Assembly: GCA_016196925.1 (NCBI GenBank)
Contig: JACPWS010000029.1
Span: 53,016-117,015 of the forward strand
Reading direction: 5' to 3'
DNA length: 64,000 nucleotides
Origin: Burkholderiales bacterium
GTDB lineage: Bacteria; Pseudomonadota; Gammaproteobacteria; Burkholderiales; Burkholderiaceae_D
Under the pieces are notes generated by a model. That model did no database searches. It had not been told where the DNA came from and saw only the letters and a program-made list of their open reading frames with translations. Each line of letters begins with the position of its first letter. Position 1 is the stretch's first letter. The position numbers were made by a program, and so were the translations under genes. Shown here in pieces: positions 62,310-64,000 of the stretch.

Positions 62310-63614
62310 ATGGAACCGAAATCAATGATGCCGGCGCGGATGCTCGTCTTTCTTTTTGCACTGATTTGCTTTGGCGCCAAGGCGGAGACAAATAGCGCTC
62401 TAATTGAAACGAACTTCAAGGTGAAAACCGCTGATGGCAAAGGCGAGTTAAATGTAGTGGTAAATTGGCCTGACCTGAAAAATGAAAAATTTCCAGTCGT
62501 TATCGTTATCCCCGGAACTGAAAATACCTCCGACGCTTACTTTAACCCGGTAGCTCCTGATTTCGGGCAAGATATCGACGGCTTAATGGGTTTGGGAAGA
62601 AAACTGATTGAGCGCGGAGTCGTTGTTGTGCGCTACGACTCGCGCGGAACTATTGCGGGCCGCCGCTGCATGAAGGGCGAGAAAAAGCTGACGTTGAAGG
62701 CTTTTGCTGTTCAATGTCAGGATCAGGATTTGAAACGGACCATCGATTTCAAAACCTGGCGCGACGATATCGTCAGCGTTTATGAAGCCGTCGCAAAACT
62801 GAATCACATCGATTTGAATCGCGTGGCGATTTTGAGTATTTCCGAGGGAACTGCGCATGCGGCAAACGTGGTCGGTAATGGTCGCATTAAGGCGAAACTA
62901 TTTGCGTCTATGGGTGGCGTGATCGAGTCGATTCGGGAAACGTCCACAAAGCAGGATACGACGCCCAAATTGTTTGCGCTCTTGCAGTCGAAATTCACCA
63001 ATGAAAAGAAGACGATCAAATTGTCTGAAATCCTCAAAATCGCGGAAGACAATTACTACCCCAAGCTTAGCGACTATGCACAGGAGTTCGGGCCCGAGCC
63101 TGAGCTTGGTTTGGATCAGTTAATTGTTAAGCACGAAGTTTATGCGAAGGGTCGAACAGAGATGATTGAGATTCTCAGAACTCAACCACGAGCAGCTTTT
63201 TTGTCGACAAGGACTCAACCGTCTGTGGCGGGCTCGTCATTAATAATGAACTTTCCAGATGCGCCGCCATTTAACGCCGAAGAATTCCGTGCTGCGAGGC
63301 ATACGACAATTGTCAGGGCAAGCGTCGGTTATTTTCAGGATATTTTCTTTGAAAAAGTAGGCGCGGTCCAGGCATTGAGTGATTTGCAGAATTTTTCTGG
63401 CGATATGCTTTTTTATTTTGGTGAAAACGATAGGCTGGTGGATGTGCCAGCTGCAGTGGCTTTAATTAATGACGCTCAAAAATCAAACAAGGGTATTTTT
63501 TATAGGGTTTTTGGAGATGTTGGACATGATCTCGTCGACAGTCACACCAAGCGGATACCGGGAGAGATTTTGACAACAATCGCCGATGAAATTGCAAGTC
63601 GATTAAGGCCGTAA
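62310..63614 (+). CDS. Secreted alpha/beta-hydrolase-fold protein
   Basis: Signal peptide; PVVIVIPGTENTSDAYF, VVVRYDSRGT, nucleophile-elbow-like ILSISEGTAHA, C-terminal YFGENDRLVDVPA and DVGHDL. Confidence 0.72.
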   Translation: MEPKSMMPARMLVFLFALICFGAKAETNSALIETNFKVKTADGKGELNVVVNWPDLKNEKFPVVIVIPGTENTSDAYFNPVAPDFGQDIDGLMGLGRKLIERGVVVVRYDSRGTIAGRRCMKGEKKLTLKAFAVQCQDQDLKRTIDFKTWRDDIVSVYEAVAKLNHIDLNRVAILSISEGTAHAANVVGNGRIKAKLFASMGGVIESIRETSTKQDTTPKLFALLQSKFTNEKKTIKLSEILKIAEDNYYPKLSDYAQEFGPEPELGLDQLIVKHEVYAKGRTEMIEILRTQPRAAFLSTRTQPSVAGSSLIMNFPDAPPFNAEEFRAARHTTIVRASVGYFQDIFFEKVGAVQALSDLQNFSGDMLFYFGENDRLVDVPAAVALINDAQKSNKGIFYRVFGDVGHDLVDSHTKRIPGEILTTIADEIASRLRP

Positions 63615-63640
63615 TCCGCAATTATGTGTAGCGGTAGCCC

Positions 63641-63828
63641 GCGTAGGTACGATTAGCGGAGCGTAATCGTACGCATTTAATCACCGCCGAGCTCATCCGC
63701 GACATCGCCGCCCAATCTCTGGGATAAACCCCTGCCTCAATGGAAAGTGGAATAGGGCTAGTCGTGTACGCGCTGTTATTCTGAGGCTGAACATGCGTGC
63801 GATTACGCTTCGCTAATCGCACCTACGC
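63641..63828. repeat. REP-like inverted pair, GTAGGTACGATTAGC family, copy 2
   Basis: Arms 63641-63676 and 63792-63828, same terminal sequence as 50220-50355. Confidence 0.85.
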
Positions 63829-64000
63829 TTGCTTTTCCGGGTAACCAGACAAGCATGGAATGCTTTCCAGAATGGGAATTTAGCCAAGTAGGGTGGGCAC
63901 CGCACTTGTGCCCACGCGGATGATGGACGCGCCGTGTAAGCCATAAGGCAGAATGTATTGCGCCGTATGTGCGAAAGCCAAGCCTTAAAAATAGAACCCA

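Overview
This is a chromosomal window from a betaproteobacterium. Gene content and synteny look like Oxalobacteraceae; that is inferred without a database search. Most of it is ordinary core genome: ftsH-folP-glmM, aceA, trpF-trpB-trpA-accD-folC-dedD-cvpA-purF, htpX, trpS, dapA-bamC, roxA/slyD, mutS, rhlE-suhB-trmJ, dinG, recJ, lolC-lolD and an lplT/aas-like fusion. The clearest accessory region is a ~5.9-kb integrated element in the 3' end of tRNA-Arg(TCT). It is bounded by a 46-bp perfect direct repeat (2907-2952 / 8797-8842) and carries a tyrosine integrase, a MobV-like relaxase, two small DNA-binding-type proteins, a HigBA-type toxin-antitoxin pair and two proteins I cannot assign. Outside it, the best unexplained structure is a dispersed intergenic repeat of about 75-95 bp with four copies (17221, 23645, 48068, 53851). 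Every copy has a core of exactly TACT-N7-AGTA with a G- or C-rich spacer, resembling RcnR/CsoR-family operators. There are also several REP-like inverted-repeat families and a decayed HD/HD-GYP gene between pepO and a small zinc-binding-type ORF. I found no CRISPR array, rRNA operon or convincing new multi-gene defence or metabolic system. All function calls come from reading the protein sequences; none was checked by a search.
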